Source: Pseudophaeobacter profundi (lineage in GTDB: Bacteria; Pseudomonadota; Alphaproteobacteria; Rhodobacterales; Rhodobacteraceae). Taken from it: 64,000 nt of DNA. Position numbers and translations under genes: made by a program. Numbering within the stretch: position 1 is the first letter of the stretch; every line of letters begins with the position of its first letter. The notes under the pieces are model-generated. The model searched no databases. It had not been told where the DNA came from and saw only the letters and a program-made list of their open reading frames with translations. Shown here piece after piece: positions 44,033 to 53,180 of the stretch. The stretch is from positions 248,001 through 312,000 of the forward strand of contig NZ_JARJEF010000003.1 in the NCBI RefSeq assembly GCF_029697505.1, in the 5' to 3' direction.

Positions 44033-45871
44033 ATGTTTCGCTTTTTTGAAAATCTTGTTGATCCCTATTGCGACTATCGCGAAACGGACCAACCGCCGAC
44101 CCGGCTATGGCCCTTTCTAAAGGCCTATACTGTGCCGTTTCGCATGGTTTTCATACTGACGGCCTGCATGTCGGTGGTGGTTGCGGCGATCGAGGTTGGC
44201 CTGATCTATTACATGGGCCGGGTGGTGGATCTGCTGAGCAAGACGCCCGAGCAGGTCTGGCAGCAGCACGGGACAGAGCTGATCCTGGTGGGGCTGTTCA
44301 TTCTGCTGCTGCGGCCGATCCTGCAATTGGCTGATGTCTTGTTGCTGAATAATGCGATCCTGCCGAATTTCGGCACCCTGATCCGCTGGCGCGCCCATAA
44401 ACATGTGCTGCGCCAGTCTGTGTCGTGGTTTGAAAACGACTTTGCCGGCCGCATTGCCAACCGCATCATGCAAACGCCGCCAGCAGCGGGCGAGGTGGTG
44501 TTTCAGGTTTTTGACGCCATCACCTTTTCGCTGGCCTATCTGGTTGGCGCGGCGATCATGCTGATGGTGGCCGATGCGCGGCTGATGCTGCCGCTTTTGG
44601 TCTGGTTTGGCTTTTATGCGCTGCTGGTGCGCTGGACGATCCGGCGCGTCGGGCCGGCCAGCCAGGCGGCGTCCGATGCGCGTTCAACCGTAACGGGCCG
44701 GGTGGTGGACAGCTATTCCAATATTCATTCGGTCAAGATGTTTGCCCATGACGACCGTGAACTATCCTATGCAAAAGAGGCAATTGAAAACACCCGCGAG
44801 ACCTTTCAGCAGGAAATGCGGATTTTCACTGTGATGGATGCTGTTCTCGTTACCTTGAACGGGCTGTTGATTGTGGGTGTGGTGGGCTGGGCCCTGCATC
44901 TGTGGATGATTGGCGCGGCCTCTGCCGGGGTGGTGGCGGCGGCGACGGCGCTGACCCTGCGGCTGAACGCGATGACCGGCTGGATCATGTGGGCGCTGAC
45001 GTCGTTTTTCCGCCAGCTTGGCGTAGTGGCCGAGGGGATGGAGACCATCGCGCAACCGATTGATCTGGTGGATGCCAAGGAGGCCAAGCCGCTACAGCTG
45101 ACACAGGGCGCGGTTGTGCTGAAGGATCTGTCGCATCACTATGGCCGCGAGGCCGGCGGTCTGGATCACCTTGATCTGGCGATCAAGCCTGGGGAAAAGA
45201 TTGGCCTTGTAGGGCGATCTGGCGCGGGCAAGTCAACGCTGGTCAAGCTGCTTTTACGGTTTTACGACCCCGATGCCGGGCAAATCCTGATAGATAATCA
45301 GGACATTCGCCATGTCACGCAGGATTCGCTGCGCAGCGCCATCGGCATGGTGCAGCAGGACAGCGCCCTGTTGCACCGATCAGTGCGCGATAACCTGCTC
45401 TATGGCCGCCCTGATGCAAGCGAGGCGGATATCATCGCTGCCGCCAAACAGGCGCAGGCGCATGATTTCATTCTGGATCTCGAAGATCCCCAGGGCAGGC
45501 GCGGCTATGATGCCCATGTGGGCGAGCGTGGCGTGAAGCTATCGGGCGGGCAACGCCAGCGGGTGACCTTGGCGCGGGTGATTCTAAAGGATGCGCCGAT
45601 CCTGCTGCTGGACGAGGCCACCTCGGCACTGGATTCCGAGGTCGAGGCCGAAATTCAGCAGACGCTCTATGGGATGATGCAGGGCAAGACGGTGATTGCA
45701 ATTGCACATCGGCTGTCCACCATCGCACAGATGGACCGCATTTTGGTACTGGATCAGGGCCGGATTGCAGAACAGGGTTGCCATGTGGATCTGCTGCAGG
45801 CCCAAGGGCTCTACGCCCAGTTTTGGGCCCGGCAATCTGGTGGGTTTTTGAATATCGAGGCAGCAGAATGA
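44033..45871 (+). CDS. ABC exporter half-transporter 1 (membrane plus ATPase)
   Basis: A 612-residue fused exporter subunit. About six membrane helices occupy residues 30-330 (FRMVFILTACMSVVVAAIEVGLIYYMG and others). The ATPase half shows GRSGAGKST (Walker A), LSGGQRQR (signature) and ILLLDEATSALDSE (Walker B). The ATG at 44033 has GGAG 9 bases upstream; the frame opens earlier at 43901. Its stop overlaps the start of a paralogue (ATGA), so the two probably form a heterodimeric exporter. Substrate unknown; lipid, peptide or drug are all possible. Confidence 0.92.
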   Translation: MFRFFENLVDPYCDYRETDQPPTRLWPFLKAYTVPFRMVFILTACMSVVVAAIEVGLIYYMGRVVDLLSKTPEQVWQQHGTELILVGLFILLLRPILQLADVLLLNNAILPNFGTLIRWRAHKHVLRQSVSWFENDFAGRIANRIMQTPPAAGEVVFQVFDAITFSLAYLVGAAIMLMVADARLMLPLLVWFGFYALLVRWTIRRVGPASQAASDARSTVTGRVVDSYSNIHSVKMFAHDDRELSYAKEAIENTRETFQQEMRIFTVMDAVLVTLNGLLIVGVVGWALHLWMIGAASAGVVAAATALTLRLNAMTGWIMWALTSFFRQLGVVAEGMETIAQPIDLVDAKEAKPLQLTQGAVVLKDLSHHYGREAGGLDHLDLAIKPGEKIGLVGRSGAGKSTLVKLLLRFYDPDAGQILIDNQDIRHVTQDSLRSAIGMVQQDSALLHRSVRDNLLYGRPDASEADIIAAAKQAQAHDFILDLEDPQGRRGYDAHVGERGVKLSGGQRQRVTLARVILKDAPILLLDEATSALDSEVEAEIQQTLYGMMQGKTVIAIAHRLSTIAQMDRILVLDQGRIAEQGCHVDLLQAQGLYAQFWARQSGGFLNIEAAE

Positions 45872-47715
45872 AGATAGGCAATCTCATCGACGCATTTCAG
45901 CCCGCCAAGGGCGCCCCCCCCAATACCCTGGGCGCCTTTATGATGTGGTGCCTGTCGGGTGCCTGGCCGATGCTGATCCTGGCGGCGGGGTTTTCTGCCC
46001 TGGCCGGCGCGATGGAGGCCGGCACCGCCTATATCCTGGGGCTGGTGATTGATACCTCTCTGGCAAGCGGGCCAGAGCAGTTTTTCACCATGGGCAATAT
46101 TGTGGTCATTCTGGGCGCATTGGGTTTTTTCCTGATCCTGCGGCCAGTGCTGTTTGGCCTGTCGGCGGCGTCCAATGCGATTGTGGTGCAGCCCAATGTG
46201 AATCCGCTGGTACTGTCGCGGCTCAACCGTTGGACCCTGGGTCAGTCGGTGCGCTTCTTTGACGATGATTTTGCGGGTCGTATTGCGCAGAAACAGATGC
46301 AGACGGCCTCGGCGGTGACCTCGGTGGCGACCGAAGTGATCAACGTGGTGGCCTTTGCGCTGGCATCTCTGGCGGGGTCGATGGCCTTGTTGGGGGCAAT
46401 CGATCTGCGCATCACGCTGCTGTTTGGCCTTTGGCTGCTGGGCTATTTTGCCATGATCAGCTGGTTCTTGCCGCGGGTGCGGCAGCGGTCGGGCAAACGG
46501 GCCGGGGCACGGGCCATGGTTTCGGGGCAGGTGGTGGATACCATCACCAATATCAAAACCGTCAAGCTGTTTGCCCATGCCGACCATGAGGAACGCAGCG
46601 CCCAGGATGCGATGGTGCAATTCCGCGAGACTGCGCTGGAGTTTGGCTATCTGGCGGCAACCTTCCGGTTTTGCCTGATGACGCTGGCGGGGCTGCTGCC
46701 GGTCTTGCTGATTGGTGCGACGCTGATGCTGTGGCGCGACGGATCCGCCACCGAGGGCGATATCGTGGCTGCTGGTGCGGTTTCCATTCGGATTGCACAG
46801 ATGACCGGCTGGGTCAGCTTTACCCTGATGGCGATCTATTCAAACGTTGGCGAGATTGAAAACGGCATGAAGACCCTCAGCCGTCCGGATCGGGTTGAAG
46901 ATCGCCCCGAAGCGACGCCCCTGTCGGCGGCCGCAGGGCAGATCACCTTTGATGATGTGGGCTTTGCCTATGGGCGCGATGTGGGTGGGGTGCGCAATGT
47001 ATCCCTGCAGATCAAAGCGGGGGAAAAACTGGGTATTGTCGGGGCCTCCGGCGCAGGGAAATCCACCCTCGTGTCGCTTTTACTGCGGCTCTATGAGGGG
47101 GAAGAGGGCCGGATCCTGATTGATGGTCAGGATATCGCGACGGTCTCGCAGGATAGTCTGCGCAGCCAGATCGGCATGGTCACGCAGGAAACCGCGATGT
47201 TCAATCGCTCTGCCCGTGAGAACATTCTTTACGGTCGCCCTGACGCCAGCGAGGCAGAGCTGATCGCGGCGGCGAAACAGGCCGAGGCGCATGATTTCAT
47301 TCTGGATCTGCAAGACGGGCAGGGGCGGCAGGGATATGACGCCTATCTGGGCGAGCGGGGCGTGAAACTGTCGGGCGGGCAGCGGCAGCGGATCGCGCTG
47401 GCGCGGGCAATCCTGAAGGATGCGCCGATCCTGATCATGGATGAGGCAACCTCTGCGCTGGATTCCGAGGTCGAGGCATTGATCCAGTCGGCCCTGGAGC
47501 GGGTCATGCATGGCAAGACGGTTCTGGCCATCGCCCACCGTCTGTCCACGCTAAGCGAAATGGACCGCATCATCGTGATGGAGCAGGGCCAAATCGCCGA
47601 GGTTGGCAGCCATGCCGAGCTTTTGGCCAAGGGTGGGCTTTATGCGCAGTTTTGGTCGCGTCAGTCCGGCGGTTTCATCTGCACGGATGAGGAAGAGAGC
47701 ACAGCCGCCGAGTGA
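45868..47715 (+). CDS. ABC exporter half-transporter 2 (membrane plus ATPase)
   Basis: A 615-residue paralogue of the preceding gene, with the same layout and strong similarity (e.g. RLYEGEEGRILIDGQDI, ENILYGRPDASEAELI). Walker A is GASGAGKST, the signature LSGGQRQR, and Walker B ILIMDEATSALDSE; the catalytic glutamate is present in both halves, so neither ATP site appears degenerate. It starts four bases inside the upstream stop. A hairpin with a T-run follows at 47768. Confidence 0.92.
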   Translation: MKIGNLIDAFQPAKGAPPNTLGAFMMWCLSGAWPMLILAAGFSALAGAMEAGTAYILGLVIDTSLASGPEQFFTMGNIVVILGALGFFLILRPVLFGLSAASNAIVVQPNVNPLVLSRLNRWTLGQSVRFFDDDFAGRIAQKQMQTASAVTSVATEVINVVAFALASLAGSMALLGAIDLRITLLFGLWLLGYFAMISWFLPRVRQRSGKRAGARAMVSGQVVDTITNIKTVKLFAHADHEERSAQDAMVQFRETALEFGYLAATFRFCLMTLAGLLPVLLIGATLMLWRDGSATEGDIVAAGAVSIRIAQMTGWVSFTLMAIYSNVGEIENGMKTLSRPDRVEDRPEATPLSAAAGQITFDDVGFAYGRDVGGVRNVSLQIKAGEKLGIVGASGAGKSTLVSLLLRLYEGEEGRILIDGQDIATVSQDSLRSQIGMVTQETAMFNRSARENILYGRPDASEAELIAAAKQAEAHDFILDLQDGQGRQGYDAYLGERGVKLSGGQRQRIALARAILKDAPILIMDEATSALDSEVEALIQSALERVMHGKTVLAIAHRLSTLSEMDRIIVMEQGQIAEVGSHAELLAKGGLYAQFWSRQSGGFICTDEEESTAAE

Positions 47716-47767
47716 GTTGGCCGAGTGAGTTGGCGGGCAATCGGTGGCGGGGCTGTGTATTTGCACT

Positions 47768-47810
47768 AAAACCGGCTTTCTGTTGCCTTGGCCGGGTTTT
47801 CACCTTTTTT
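47768..47810 (+). terminator. Terminator after the ABC exporter pair
   Basis: AAAACC-GGC pairs with GCC-G-GGTTTT (one bulge), followed by CACCTTTTTT. It separates the exporter operon from the RNA methyltransferase gene. Confidence 0.55.
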
Positions 47811-47839
47811 AGCGGGCCGACAGTCGCTATCTAGCCCAG

Positions 47840-49087
47840 ATGACAGATGTAGCCAGAACCACAGCAACCATCACCCGCCTTGGACACCAAGGCGATGGTG
47901 TCGCCCTCGGCCCGCTTTTTGCGCCCCGTACCCTGCCAGATGAACAGGTCAGCGGTGTGCGGCAGGGCACGCAGCTGACCGATATTCGGATCGAGACGCC
48001 ATCCGAGCACCGCATTCAGGCGCCCTGTCGCCACTATAAATCCTGCGGTGGCTGTCAGTTGCAGCACGCCAGCGATGATTTTGTCGCAGCCTGGAAGCAG
48101 GATATCGTGAAAAATGCTCTGGAGGCACAGGGGCTGGAGACCAGCTTCCGCCCGATCCATACGTCTCCGTCGCAGTCGCGTCGCCGCGCCACGCTGGCTG
48201 TCCGGCGCACCAAAAAGGGGGCCATGGCCGGGTTTCATGGCCGTGCCTCTGGGGTGATCACGCCGATTCCCGATTGCCTTTTGCTGGACCCGGCGCTGAT
48301 TGCGGCCATCCCCCTGGCCGAGGCCCTGGCAATGGCGGGGGCCAGCCGCAAAACGCCACTATCGGTAACGTTGACCCAGTCTGAAACCGGGCTGGATGTG
48401 CTGGTGCGTGACGGCAAGCCGCTGGACAGTGATCTGCGGGCCGAATTGGCCGGGCTTGGGGGGCAGCACGGGGTTGCTCGCCTCACCTGGCAGGACGAGC
48501 AGGTGGCGATGGAACAGCCGCCCTTGCATAGTTTTGGCTCGGCTCGCGTCTGCCCGCCGCCCGGTGCCTTTTTGCAGGCCACCCGTGATGGCGAAGCGGC
48601 GCTGCTGGCCGCCGTGCAAGAAATCACCATGGGCGCCAAGCGCATCGTCGACTTTTTTGCCGGCTGCGGGACGTTTTCACTGCCACTGGCTGCCAATGCC
48701 GAAGTCTACGCGCTGGAGGGTGAGGCCGATATGATTGCCGCGCTGCAGGCGGGCTGGCGTCAGGGCAAAGGGCTGAAGAAGCTACAGGCCGAGGTGCGTG
48801 ATCTGTTCCGCAATCCGCTGCTGCCGGAAGATCTGAAACCCTTTGGCGCCCACTATGAGGCGGCGGTGATTGATCCCCCGCGCGCCGGTGCCGAGGCCCA
48901 GGTGGCGCAGCTGGCGGCCGCGCGCCTGCCGGTGATTGCCTATGTGTCCTGCAACCCTGTGACCTTTGCCCGTGATGCCAAAACGCTGGTGGCTGCGGGT
49001 TACCGGCTGAATTGGGTGCAGGTTGTGGATCAGTTCAGATGGTCCGCTCATACTGAACTGGTTGCCAGTTTCACCCTGAATGATTGA
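47840..49087 (+). CDS. RNA m5U methyltransferase (RlmD/TrmA family)
   Basis: A 415-residue SAM-dependent uridine-C5 methyltransferase. A [4Fe-4S] binding region CRHYKSCGGCQLQH with a later PDC cysteine points to the RlmD/RlmC side of the family (23S rRNA). SAM-binding VDFFAGCGTFSLPLA, the IDPPRAGAE loop, and the catalytic cysteine in YVSCNPVTF follow. A start at ATG 47840 gives the short TRAM-like N terminus (ATITRLGHQGDGVAL). The exact target uridine cannot be told by eye. Confidence 0.9.
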   Translation: MTDVARTTATITRLGHQGDGVALGPLFAPRTLPDEQVSGVRQGTQLTDIRIETPSEHRIQAPCRHYKSCGGCQLQHASDDFVAAWKQDIVKNALEAQGLETSFRPIHTSPSQSRRRATLAVRRTKKGAMAGFHGRASGVITPIPDCLLLDPALIAAIPLAEALAMAGASRKTPLSVTLTQSETGLDVLVRDGKPLDSDLRAELAGLGGQHGVARLTWQDEQVAMEQPPLHSFGSARVCPPPGAFLQATRDGEAALLAAVQEITMGAKRIVDFFAGCGTFSLPLAANAEVYALEGEADMIAALQAGWRQGKGLKKLQAEVRDLFRNPLLPEDLKPFGAHYEAAVIDPPRAGAEAQVAQLAAARLPVIAYVSCNPVTFARDAKTLVAAGYRLNWVQVVDQFRWSAHTELVASFTLND

Positions 49088-49142
49088 CCGCAGCTGCAGC
49101 CCATGCGCAGCCGCCTGCAAGACCGAACTTGGATAGAATCTG

Positions 49143-49982
49143 ATGACAGTGACCGAACGCCTGGATGGGCTTTTGCAAGACGCGCGATTTACCCGTTTCA
49201 TCATGGCGGTTATTCTGGTCAACGCGGTGACGCTTGGGCTGGAAACCTCTGAGCCAGTGATGGCGCGGATGGGCGAGATGGTCCATCTTATCGACAAGAT
49301 CTGCCTTGGCATATTTATCGTCGAGATCCTGATTAAACTGTTTGTGCGCCGCCTGCGGTTTTTCCTTAGCGGGTGGAGCCTGTTTGATTTTGTCATCGTG
49401 GGCATTGCCCTGGTGCCAGGCGCGCAGGGGTTTTCGGTCTTGCGGGCGCTGCGTATCCTGCGGGTTTTGCGGGTCGTGTCCGTTGCCCCCAGCCTGCGCC
49501 GGGTGGTCGAAGGCTTTGTCACCGCGCTGCCGGGCATGGGGTCGGTGTTTCTGCTGATGGCGATCATCTTCTACATTGGCTCGGTGATGGCAACAAAGCT
49601 GTTTGGCGCGAGCTTTCCACAATGGTTCGGCAGTCTTGGGCAATCCGGCTATTCCCTATTCCAGATCATGACGCTGGAAAGCTGGTCGATGGGGATCGTG
49701 CGGCCTGTGATGGAGGTCTACCCCTATGCCTGGGCCTTCTTTGTGCCATTTATCATGGTGACCACCTTTGCGGTGGTGAACCTGCTGGTGGGTCTGATCG
49801 TCAACTCGATGCAGGATGCACATTCCGCCGAAGAGGGCGAGCGCACCGATGCCTATCGTGACGAGGTACTGGAGCGGCTGAAAGCCATTGAAAACATGGT
49901 CAACGCGGATCGGTCCGCGCTGCCGGGTTCAGGCGTTGTTTCAGCCCGGGCAGCGGATCAGCCAAAAGATAACAAGTTGTGA
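49143..49982 (+). CDS. Voltage-gated sodium channel (NaChBac/NavSp1 type)
   Basis: A 279-residue six-helix ion channel subunit. S4 carries four regularly spaced arginines (R101, R104, R107, R110 in VLRALRILRVLRVV). The selectivity filter TLESWSM at residues 177-183 is that of bacterial sodium channels, notably the one from the Roseobacter-group species Ruegeria pomeroyi. A C-terminal coiled coil (DEVLERLKAIENMV) would hold the homotetramer. Bacterial Nav channels have been linked to motility, chemotaxis and pH adaptation in other species. It is a single gene with no partner nearby. Confidence 0.93.
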   Translation: MTVTERLDGLLQDARFTRFIMAVILVNAVTLGLETSEPVMARMGEMVHLIDKICLGIFIVEILIKLFVRRLRFFLSGWSLFDFVIVGIALVPGAQGFSVLRALRILRVLRVVSVAPSLRRVVEGFVTALPGMGSVFLLMAIIFYIGSVMATKLFGASFPQWFGSLGQSGYSLFQIMTLESWSMGIVRPVMEVYPYAWAFFVPFIMVTTFAVVNLLVGLIVNSMQDAHSAEEGERTDAYRDEVLERLKAIENMVNADRSALPGSGVVSARAADQPKDNKL

Positions 49983-50063
49983 TTTTGACTTTGCTTCAAT
50001 TTGCGGTATGGCGCTGACAAGGGCGATACAGCCCAGATATTGGCAGGTCAGACAGGAAGACAC

Positions 50064-50588
50064 ATGGACAGACGGGCATTCGGATTAAGCGCAGTTGCGA
50101 GTGTGGCAGTGGCAGGGTGCGGCGGGCCAACTCAGGTCAGCCGGTTTAAGTCTTATACCGGACCAGAGGTGACCAGCCTTGTGATCAACAAGGGCGCGCG
50201 CAAAATCTATCTTCTGCATGGGCAGGAGGTTCTGCGCGATTACAAGATGGATCTCGGCTTTGCGCCGCAGGGCCCCAAACGGGTCGAAGGCGATGGCAAA
50301 ACGCCAGAAGGGGTGTACCGTATCGACCGGCGCAACCCGAACAGTGCCTTTCATCTGTCGCTGGGGATTTCCTATCCCAATGCGGAAGATCGCGCCCGTG
50401 CTGCAGCCCTTGGCAAAACGCCGGGCGGGGAAATCTTCATCCATGGTGAGCCAAACGACAGGAAGGCCCGCAAGCGCGCAGGGCGGGTGTCGGACTGGAC
50501 GGCAGGCTGTATTGCCGTGCGCAACGAAGAGATCGAGGAAATCTACGCCATGGTGCGCGATGGCACCCCGATCGCCCTGCGGGCCTAG
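50064..50588 (+). CDS. Lipoprotein L,D-transpeptidase (YkuD) 1
   Basis: A 174-residue periplasmic protein. The N terminus is a lipoprotein signal with RR (MDRRAFGLSAVASVAVAGC), perhaps Tat-routed. The YkuD domain follows: KIYLLHGQEVLRDYKMDLG, the KTPEGVYRI strand, IFIHGEP and the catalytic cysteine in DWTAGCIAV. Such enzymes form 3-3 crosslinks in peptidoglycan or attach proteins to it. The ATG at 50064 has AGGAAG upstream; the frame opens to 50001. Confidence 0.9.
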   Translation: MDRRAFGLSAVASVAVAGCGGPTQVSRFKSYTGPEVTSLVINKGARKIYLLHGQEVLRDYKMDLGFAPQGPKRVEGDGKTPEGVYRIDRRNPNSAFHLSLGISYPNAEDRARAAALGKTPGGEIFIHGEPNDRKARKRAGRVSDWTAGCIAVRNEEIEEIYAMVRDGTPIALRA

Positions 50589-50758
50589 TGATCCGCTACC
50601 GCGCTGACCAGAGTGCGGACTGGGCGGACTATCTGAAGGAAAACAAAGGGTTTGCAGAGCACACTGTCGGCGCGGAGCCGACAGTTTTGGTTGCGAACAT
50701 CGGCCCTGCGATTTACTTTGGGGCGATCACAGAAGGAGATTTATGCACAGAGGTCTAG
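50588..50758 (+). CDS. Possible small protein of 56 residues (uncertain)
   Basis: An open frame starts at GTG sharing one base with the preceding stop and runs to TAG at 50756-50758. The peptide reads IRYRADQSADWADYLKENKG then VANIGPAIYFGAITEGDL, which has coding-like composition and no low-complexity bias. There is no ribosome site of its own; translation would rely on coupling to the L,D-transpeptidase gene. I do not recognise it; it may be a gene fragment. Confidence 0.3.
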   Translation: MIRYRADQSADWADYLKENKGFAEHTVGAEPTVLVANIGPAIYFGAITEGDLCTEV

Positions 50759-50833
50759 ATTTCACCGCATCTGGCGGTATCGCTCGGCACATTTAGTAGC
50801 CGAACCATTGTGTATGACTTCTTCGGAGTTTCC

Positions 50834-51286
50834 ATGAAAACTCAAAACATATTGATCCGTCCTTTCGATAGAGAGACGGATGTCGAAAACCTGTTGGGCA
50901 TCTGGTTTGCCGCCTCGCTGAAGGCACATCCGTTCATCGGTGTGCCAAGGCTTATCGAGCAACGTCGCCTGATCGAGACAGAATACTTGCCAACAGCCGA
51001 GACCTGGGTTGCCTGCCATAACGGCGAGGCTCTTGGTTTTATCAGCTTGCTGGGCAGTTATATCGGCGGGATATTCATTGCGCCAGACAGGCAAGGTATG
51101 GGCGTTGGGCGCAGGCTCATTGCGCATGCGCTGGACCAGAAAGGGGAGCTATCCCTTGAGGTTTACATCGCGAATCAACAGGCTTTCGGCTTCTACATGT
51201 CGCTTGGATTCCAACAGGTTTCCCGGCGTGAAGTGGATGATTTTGGCTATCCGTTCCCAAACGCTGCTTTGCAACTGAAGGGCTGA
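50834..51286 (+). CDS. GNAT family N-acetyltransferase
   Basis: A 150-residue acetyl-CoA-dependent acyltransferase. Motif A is IAPDRQGMGVGRRLIAHAL, with the Q/RxxGxG/A acetyl-CoA loop. LEVYIANQQAFGFYMSLGFQQVSR is the family's motif B. The acceptor is unknown. The ATG at 50834 has GGAG 5 bases upstream. It stands alone between two cell-wall genes; no operon is evident. Confidence 0.88.
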   Translation: MKTQNILIRPFDRETDVENLLGIWFAASLKAHPFIGVPRLIEQRRLIETEYLPTAETWVACHNGEALGFISLLGSYIGGIFIAPDRQGMGVGRRLIAHALDQKGELSLEVYIANQQAFGFYMSLGFQQVSRREVDDFGYPFPNAALQLKG

Positions 51287-51531
51287 GAAACCGGTCGGGC
51301 AGGGGATGCCTTGCCCGGCCACCGTTCAGTTCCAAAGCCAAGCACGAAAGGCGGTTTCGCCTGCAGCCCCGACATCCTCTGGAAGATTATGCTTATGGAG
51401 CTTCCGCAGCTAGCCGTGGCGCGATCTGGCTAGCGGATGACCGGCTGGTCAGGCCAAGACCAGGGCATGTCGCGCGAGAGAAGTACCGCTCTTGCGCGTC
51501 TGAAAACATGCGAAATCAAGCCGGGAGGACA
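51287..51531. other. Non-coding gap between GNAT and CAP genes
   Basis: No open frame with coding character is seen. It contains short GC-rich inverted stretches (e.g. GGGCAGGGGATGCCTTGCCC at 51297-51316) that may end the acetyltransferase transcript. Nothing else is recognisable. Confidence 0.5.
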
Positions 51532-51559
51532 AGTCCCGTGAATGCAGATGCACGGGACT
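51532..51559 (-). terminator. Hairpin after the CAP-family gene
   Basis: AGTCCCGTG (51532-51540) pairs perfectly with CACGGGACT (51551-51559). It sits 3 bases beyond the stop of the leftward CAP-family gene. The following minus-strand bases (TGTCC) are only weakly T-rich. Confidence 0.5.
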
Positions 51560-51562
51560 GGC

Positions 51563-52054
51563 TTAGTTGGCCATCACCAGGGTCCACCAGATCTTGCCGT
51601 TGTTTTCCTGAAACCAGGAAAATCCCATGTTGATCGCCTTCGGGTCCAGAATCACCGCACGGGTGCTTGGCTCTTCCATCCAGGCGGTCAGGGTTTGTAG
51701 CTCGTTCTCGTATGTTTCAGAGATATTTTCCCCCTGTACCGTGCCGCTATAGCCGGTACGTGCAACCCGGTCCAAAGGCGAGGACCCGTCAGAGCCAAAA
51801 TGCCAGGGGCGGTTTTGTACCGACATATCGCGTGAATGGGTGGCCGCCGCAGCATTGAGCTGCGCGTTCAGCTGCACCTGTGCCGCGCCCGAGGCCTGGC
51901 GCAGGGCATTGACGGAATCAAGCATGCGCAACTGTACCTTATCGGCGTTGCGAATGCGGTAGGCCTTGCCACCGCTGCCGGTTTCAGATGTGGGCGTACA
52001 GGCCGCTGCCAGCGTCAGGGTGGCAGCCATCAAGATCAGAAAAACGCGCTTCAT
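51563..52054 (-). CDS. CAP/SCP-domain lipoprotein
   Basis: A 163-residue protein of the CAP (SCP/PR1) family. A lipoprotein signal ends at TLAAAC. The CAP domain shows MLDSVNALRQASGAAQVQLN, the histidine motif ATHSRDMSVQNRPWHFG, and GENISETYE, then a late WTLVMAN. Bacterial CAP proteins are extracytoplasmic; their activity is poorly defined. The ATG at 52054 is preferred, as the frame upstream to 52177 lacks signal-like sequence. It is divergent from the second L,D-transpeptidase. Confidence 0.9.
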   Translation of the reverse strand: MKRVFLILMAATLTLAAACTPTSETGSGGKAYRIRNADKVQLRMLDSVNALRQASGAAQVQLNAQLNAAAATHSRDMSVQNRPWHFGSDGSSPLDRVARTGYSGTVQGENISETYENELQTLTAWMEEPSTRAVILDPKAINMGFSWFQENNGKIWWTLVMAN

Positions 52055-52220
52055 CTTGCTTCTCACTTTATCATTCGCACCAGCACTTAGCCTTCCTGTG
52101 GCGGTTGCGCAAACAGGCCGGCAGAAAACTGCAGGGAAAATACATGGTTTGATTTGCGACTGAGGCATTCCGGCCATACTATGACCCAGCCCGGATGAAT
52201 ACGCGCAGGATATATTTCAG

Positions 52221-52841
52221 ATGAAACCTACACTATTAGCTAGCGGCACCCGTCGGCAGTTTCTTGCTGGCTCTGCTGCCATGATTGCCACGCCTGCACT
52301 GTCTCAGGTGGCGCCAGAACCTGAGGATGATCAAGCCTTTGACCCGCTGCGCCCGCCGCCCGAGCCAGAGCCGCCGGTAAAGCGCAATATCTCGGCCTTT
52401 CGGGCAAAACGCTGGCAGCCCTACTTTGATCACCTGCGCAAAGGGGCGATTCTCGTCGATATCGATAGCCGCGCTTTGCACTACTGGTCTGAAGATGGGA
52501 ATAACTACCGGCTTTTCCCCTCTTCCGTGCCGCTGTCCGATGATCTGACCCGTCGGGGGCGAACATCAATCATCCGTAAAGTGGACGGTCCCGGCTGGGC
52601 ACCAACGCCAAATATGCTAAAGCGCAATCCAGAATGGCCGTCTTACATTCCACCTGGACCTGATAACCCACTGGGAACACACGCTTTATATCTAAGCTGG
52701 AAGTTCTACCGCATCCACGGAACCCATGACACACGCAAGATTGGCCGCAAATCCTCGAACGGCTGTATCGGGCTTTATAACGAGCACATCTCAGAGCTGT
52801 TTGCCCTGACACAGGTGGGCACACAAGTGTTGCTTATTTAA
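52221..52841 (+). CDS. L,D-transpeptidase (YkuD) 2, Tat-like signal
   Basis: A 206-residue exported L,D-transpeptidase. RRQFLAGSAAMIATPALSQ at the N terminus looks like a Tat signal with cleavage after ALSQ. A proline-rich spacer (PPPEPEPPVK) leads to the YkuD domain: LVDIDSRALHYWSEDG, PLGTHALYL, and the active site IHGTHDTRKIG-KSSNGCIGL with the catalytic histidine and cysteine. It contrasts with transpeptidase 1, which is a lipoprotein; both could crosslink the same wall from different positions. Confidence 0.93.
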   Translation: MKPTLLASGTRRQFLAGSAAMIATPALSQVAPEPEDDQAFDPLRPPPEPEPPVKRNISAFRAKRWQPYFDHLRKGAILVDIDSRALHYWSEDGNNYRLFPSSVPLSDDLTRRGRTSIIRKVDGPGWAPTPNMLKRNPEWPSYIPPGPDNPLGTHALYLSWKFYRIHGTHDTRKIGRKSSNGCIGLYNEHISELFALTQVGTQVLLI

Positions 52842-52976
52842 CCACATCGCACTGTCAGAGGGGCGAAAAAGCGCAACAAGCAATTGCAATTCTGAGGGTT
52901 TACTGGTTAGAAAAAATCACGAGGTAAGTCTTGGTTGCGTAGATCTATTGGGTCTGCGCTAATTCTGGAGGTTAAC

Positions 52977-53159
52977 ATGAACAAACTTGTACTCGCAGCC
53001 GCTCTGACCGCTGCTGCATCCACCGCTACTGCTGGCAACCTGGCAGAGCCTATCGTAGAGCCCGTCGTAATCGAAGAAGCTGCAACCAGCTCTTCCAGCG
53101 GCATCATTCTGCCCCTGCTGCTGCTCGTCCTGGTTGGCGCAGCTGTTGCAAGCAGCTAA
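52977..53159 (+). CDS. Small secreted or membrane protein (60 aa)
   Basis: A 60-residue protein with a cleavable-looking signal (LVLAAALTAAASTATAG), a short acidic segment with valines and prolines (AEPIVEPVVIEEAATSSSSG) and a C-terminal hydrophobic helix (IILPLLLLVLVGAAVA). A strong ribosome site (GGAGG, 6 bases before the ATG) and an excellent terminator at 53181 mark a genuine, probably well-expressed, single gene. I recall similar small proteins in other Rhodobacteraceae, but their function is unknown. Confidence 0.85.
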   Translation: MNKLVLAAALTAAASTATAGNLAEPIVEPVVIEEAATSSSSGIILPLLLLVLVGAAVASS

Positions 53160-53180
53160 TTGCTCTGCATATGATTTAGA

